A stretch of 64,000 bases of DNA from Bacterioplanes sanyensis (GTDB taxonomy: Bacteria; Pseudomonadota; Gammaproteobacteria; Pseudomonadales; Oceanobacteraceae). Both the position numbers and the translations under genes were made by a program. Within the stretch, counting starts at the first letter, position 1, and each line of letters starts with the position of its first letter. Below the pieces are notes generated by a model. It had not been told where the DNA came from, searched no databases, and saw nothing but the letters and a program-made list of their open reading frames with translations. The stretch lies in assembly GCF_014652515.1 (NCBI RefSeq), contig NZ_BMYY01000003.1:1-64000 (forward strand), written 5' to 3'. Of the stretch, positions 61,716 through 64,000 are shown piece by piece.

Positions 61716-62468
61716 ATGGCTCAGTACGGTAACCGCATCGACCATCGTCATTACACTGACTGGCTGCAAAAACCATCGGCGCAGCGTTTGTTAGCGTTGG
61801 AGGCGGGCTGGCTAGGCGATTGGCTGGCCCAGTTAGACGGCGAGCAGCTACTGTATGCCGGTGTTGATCCGGCGCCGCGTTTCTTGCGTCATAGTCCTAT
61901 GTCGCACGTTTTTACCACCGCACTGCCTTGGCAGTCAGCGGAGCAAGTGGCTGCCATGCGGATGAATCCAGATGCTTGGCCGCTGATGGATCAATCGCTT
62001 GATTTAGTGGTGCTGCAGCACACGCTGGATATGAGTCGCAGGCCGCATCAACTCGTGCGTGAGGCCTCTCGCTGCTTAGTCAGCAGTGGTTACTTGATCA
62101 TTGTCGGTTTTAATCCTTGGAGCTTCTGGGGTGCGCAGCGCTGGTTGCGTACTTTTTCTTCGGAGCTGCCCTGGCTAAGCAATACTGTATCTGCTGGGCG
62201 CTTGTGCGATTGGCTTACATTACTCGACTTTCGTATTGAAAGTGTGCAAAACATAGCCCATTTGTGGCCTATCAAAGCGTTTAATGAAGGGCTGAGTCGT
62301 CGCATTGACCGGGTTTTAATGGGACGGCGTTGGTTGCCTGGCAATGCTTACCTGTTGGTTGCTAGAAAAACTATCGCAGGTGTGACGCGTATCCGGACAC
62401 GGCGCTGGCGAGTCGCCGATAATGGCTTTACTATTCCGGCGCCAGCGGGCTGCAGTCCGCTGCCTTGA
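61716..62468 (+). CDS. SAM-dependent methyltransferase (YafS-like)
   Basis: A 250-residue class I methyltransferase-like protein. The segment [20 protein letters not shown] near residue 89 matches the post-II motif and [19 protein letters not shown] near 128 the later strand. The glycine-rich SAM loop is poorly conserved. Gene order mltD (divergent), methyltransferase, rnhA, dnaQ is widely kept. AAGGAGAAG precedes the ATG. Substrate unknown. Confidence 0.85.
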   Translation: MAQYGNRIDHRHYTDWLQKPSAQRLLALEAGWLGDWLAQLDGEQLLYAGVDPAPRFLRHSPMSHVFTTALPWQSAEQVAAMRMNPDAWPLMDQSLDLVVLQHTLDMSRRPHQLVREASRCLVSSGYLIIVGFNPWSFWGAQRWLRTFSSELPWLSNTVSAGRLCDWLTLLDFRIESVQNIAHLWPIKAFNEGLSRRIDRVLMGRRWLPGNAYLLVARKTIAGVTRIRTRRWRVADNGFTIPAPAGCSPLP

Positions 62469-62485
62469 GCGGAAAAGAGAGTAGT

Positions 62486-62929
62486 ATGAAAGTTGAGCTG
62501 TACACCGACGGTGCCTGTAAGGGAAACCCTGGGCCAGGTGGCTGGGGCTGTTTGTTGCGCTATGGTCAGCATGAAAAGGAACTCTTTGGTGGCGAAGCGT
62601 TGACGACCAATAATCGAATGGAGTTAACGGCGGCATTGCGCGGTTTGGATGCCTTGCAGCGCCCTTGTCAGGTGGTGTTGACGACGGACTCTCAGTACGT
62701 CAAGCAGGGTATTCAGCAGTGGTTGGCCGGCTGGAAGAAAAAAGGCTGGAAGACAGCCGCTGGGCAGCCCGTCAAGAATCAAGATTTATGGCAGGCTTTG
62801 GATAAGGCTGTGCAACGCCACCAAGTGGAATGGCGCTGGGTAAAAGGGCATGCCGGCCATGCCGAGAATGAGCGTGCAGATGCGCTGGCAAATCGCGGTG
62901 TCGCAGAGTGCGGTGCCGGTAATCAGTAA
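62486..62929 (+). CDS. rnhA: Ribonuclease HI
   Basis: A 147-residue RNase HI. Catalytic residues are Asp in [16 protein letters not shown] near residue 8, Glu in [10 protein letters not shown] near 43, Asp in [11 protein letters not shown] near 65, and His/Asp in [18 protein letters not shown] near 117. It removes RNA from RNA-DNA hybrids. ATG at 62486 is preferred to an in-frame codon at 62465. Confidence 0.97.
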   Translation: MKVELYTDGACKGNPGPGGWGCLLRYGQHEKELFGGEALTTNNRMELTAALRGLDALQRPCQVVLTTDSQYVKQGIQQWLAGWKKKGWKTAAGQPVKNQDLWQALDKAVQRHQVEWRWVKGHAGHAENERADALANRGVAECGAGNQ

Positions 62930-62946
62930 CGGGTAAGAGCCTTTAC

Positions 62947-63651
62947 ATGAGACAAGTTGTACTGGATACAGAAACCACAGGTATCGGCGACGGCCACCGT
63001 ATTATTGAAATTGGTTGTGTCGAGGTGTTGGAGCGCAAGCTGACGGGGCGGCATTTTCATCGCTACATTAATCCGCAGCGTGATATCGATGCGGAAGCTG
63101 CCGAAGTTCATGGTATTACCAATGAATGGCTGATTGAGCAAGGTGCGCCTGTTTTTGCACAAATTGCTGACGAGTTTCGCAGCTTTATCGCTGGTGCTGA
63201 GCTGGTGATTCACAATGCCCCTTTCGATGTAGGTATGATGGATGCGGAGTTTGCCCGTCTTGGGCAGTCGTCAACTCGCGATTTTTGCACCATTCTTGAT
63301 ACCTTGGTGATGGCTCGGGATATGTACCCGGGGGCGCGGAATAGTCTCGATGCGCTGTGTAAGCGCTATGATATTGACAACAGTCATCGCGAGTTGCACG
63401 GCGCTTTGCTGGACGCTGAGATTCTGGCCGACGTCTATTTGATGATGACAGGTGGTCAAACCGACTTGATGTTAAGCGTCGAGGATGATGAAGACGACGA
63501 AGTCAAGGTCGAAGACAAGCTCGGGCAAGTCGATGCAGCGCGTGTCAATTTGCCAGTAGTAAGGGCAGGAGCGGAGGCCTTGCAGGCGCACGAGGCTATG
63601 CTGGACTTAATCGATCGATCCAGTGATGGCGCACTGTGGCGAGGCCTATAG
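62947..63651 (+). CDS. dnaQ: DNA polymerase III epsilon subunit (proofreading exonuclease)
   Basis: A 234-residue DEDDh exonuclease. ExoI is VVLDTETTGIGDG near residue 4, ExoII VIHNAPFDVGMMDAEF near 90, ExoIII ELHGALLDAEILADVYL near 152. The segment QTDLML after it resembles the clamp-binding motif of E. coli epsilon. The acidic stretch DDEDDEVKVED precedes the C-terminal segment that contacts the alpha subunit. It is encoded 17 bp after rnhA. Confidence 0.96.
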   Translation: MRQVVLDTETTGIGDGHRIIEIGCVEVLERKLTGRHFHRYINPQRDIDAEAAEVHGITNEWLIEQGAPVFAQIADEFRSFIAGAELVIHNAPFDVGMMDAEFARLGQSSTRDFCTILDTLVMARDMYPGARNSLDALCKRYDIDNSHRELHGALLDAEILADVYLMMTGGQTDLMLSVEDDEDDEVKVEDKLGQVDAARVNLPVVRAGAEALQAHEAMLDLIDRSSDGALWRGL

Positions 63652-63729
63652 CGGCAGCTCCTGTTACCATGGCGGTTGGTTTAGTGCGACCCGTCGTGTC
63701 GCCAGCGGTCTTATTAGATGTGCTTATGG

Positions 63730-63749
63730 GTGGCAGTGTGAGCTGCCAC
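63730..63749 (+). terminator. Weak terminator-like hairpin after dnaQ
   Basis: GTGGCAG TGTGAG CTGCCAC is a perfect 7-bp hairpin, but only ACTTTC follows, so termination would be weak. Confidence 0.35.
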
Positions 63750-63803
63750 ACTTTCGGTATATAGTCGTGCTGATGCCGGCTGCAATAAAAGTTGAATGGT
63801 AGA

Positions 63804-64000
63804 ATGGCTGACATAAAAACAGGAAGTGATGTATCCCAGTTTGCAGCGTCCTTGAACTTGGTGCGGGTCGAAGTGGCCAATGCCTTGGATCAGGCTGCAT
63901 TGCAGTTGGATACTTATTCAGAGTCGGGTGACGCAGAACAGCTAAAAGCCTTTCTGGAAGAAATCCAGCAAGTGCGTGGCACCTTTAAAATGCTCGATTT
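63804..64000 (+). CDS. Probable ChpA/PilL-type hybrid chemotaxis kinase, N-terminus (3' end outside window)
   Basis: The frame starts MADIKTGSDVSQFAASLNLV and continues into ALDQAALQLDTYSESGD and FLEEIQQVRGTFKMLD. The last segment resembles the N-terminal Hpt-like repeat of Pseudomonas ChpA (…HQVQGTLQMVE). The protein runs off the window edge. ChpA-type kinases control twitching motility through type IV pili. No Shine-Dalgarno site of note; an in-frame TTG at 63792 is an alternative start. Confidence 0.6.
   Translation, partial: MADIKTGSDVSQFAASLNLVRVEVANALDQAALQLDTYSESGDAEQLKAFLEEIQQVRGTFKMLD

Noticed and set aside
63652-63803. tRNA gene after dnaQ, as in some gammaproteobacteria
   Set aside because: No cloverleaf could be folded and no TTCGA-type T loop with acceptor pairing is present.

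Overview
The window reads as chromosomal DNA of a gammaproteobacterium, most like a marine Oceanospirillales/Pseudomonadales-type organism. The gene content points that way: rnd-ycgL-ycgN, EpmC, MiaE, RhlB, Xni, a YbfE-like protein, ffs directly upstream of dnaX-ybaB-recR, fabI followed by mltD and rnhA-dnaQ, and the start of a probable ChpA-type chemotaxis kinase after dnaQ. Most genes are GC-moderate and tightly packed, often with 4-bp ATGA start/stop overlaps. No tRNA, rRNA, prophage or CRISPR was found. The only non-coding RNA recognised is the 4.5S SRP RNA.

Layout. 1-3.9 kb: an AT-richer accessory block with a tandemly duplicated pair of genes, a muramidase-like C-terminal module followed by an exported protein with FG-GAP-like repeats. 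It looks like an effector/immunity locus with an orphan second module. 3.9-6.6 kb: a hypothetical gene, an internally deleted M23 peptidase remnant, trmA and an Lrp/AsnC regulator. 6.7-9.9 kb: DMT exporter, aromatic/aspartate-type aminotransferase and a pappalysin-like lipoprotein protease. 10-12 kb: tesB, then a thioesterase gene broken by two unrelated 262-bp MITE-like insertions. 12-16 kb: a MoxR-DUF58-TgpA operon. 16-31.8 kb: housekeeping and stress genes (CnoX, Tas, MATE, EpmC, RhlB, hydrolases, TorF-type porin, M14 peptidase, Atm1-type ABC exporter, Xni, MiaE, DgkA), plus two overlapping small ORFs on the minus strand near 29 kb.

31.9-42 kb: a REC-HK-REC hybrid kinase, a Lon-related protease, a YbfE-like regulator, ffs, dnaX with an A10 slippery tract and a large Pro-Glu repeat, ybaB, a shortened recR, rnd, ycgL, ycgN. 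42-47.5 kb: a membrane-anchored winged-helix protein, a VWA membrane protein and a MoxR/VWA pair. 47.5-54.9 kb: a MaoC hydratase, a lysophospholipase-like hydrolase, fadD and hrpA. 54.9-56.9 kb: hvfA-hvfB-hvfC, a compact copper-binding RiPP operon: an eight-cysteine EGKCG precursor, an MNIO (DUF692) oxidase and its DUF2063 partner. 57-64 kb: mlaA, fabI, a solitary solute-binding protein, mltD, a methyltransferase, rnhA, dnaQ and a partial chpA.

The most interesting systems are the duplicated toxin/partner cassette at the left edge, the hvfABC RiPP operon with a possible ECF-type promoter, the dnaX slippery site that would yield a 389-residue gamma subunit, the eroded RecR, and the doubly interrupted thioesterase gene whose reading frame is restored when both insertions are removed in silico. 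All functional statements rest on reading motifs and gene order; no database search was run.
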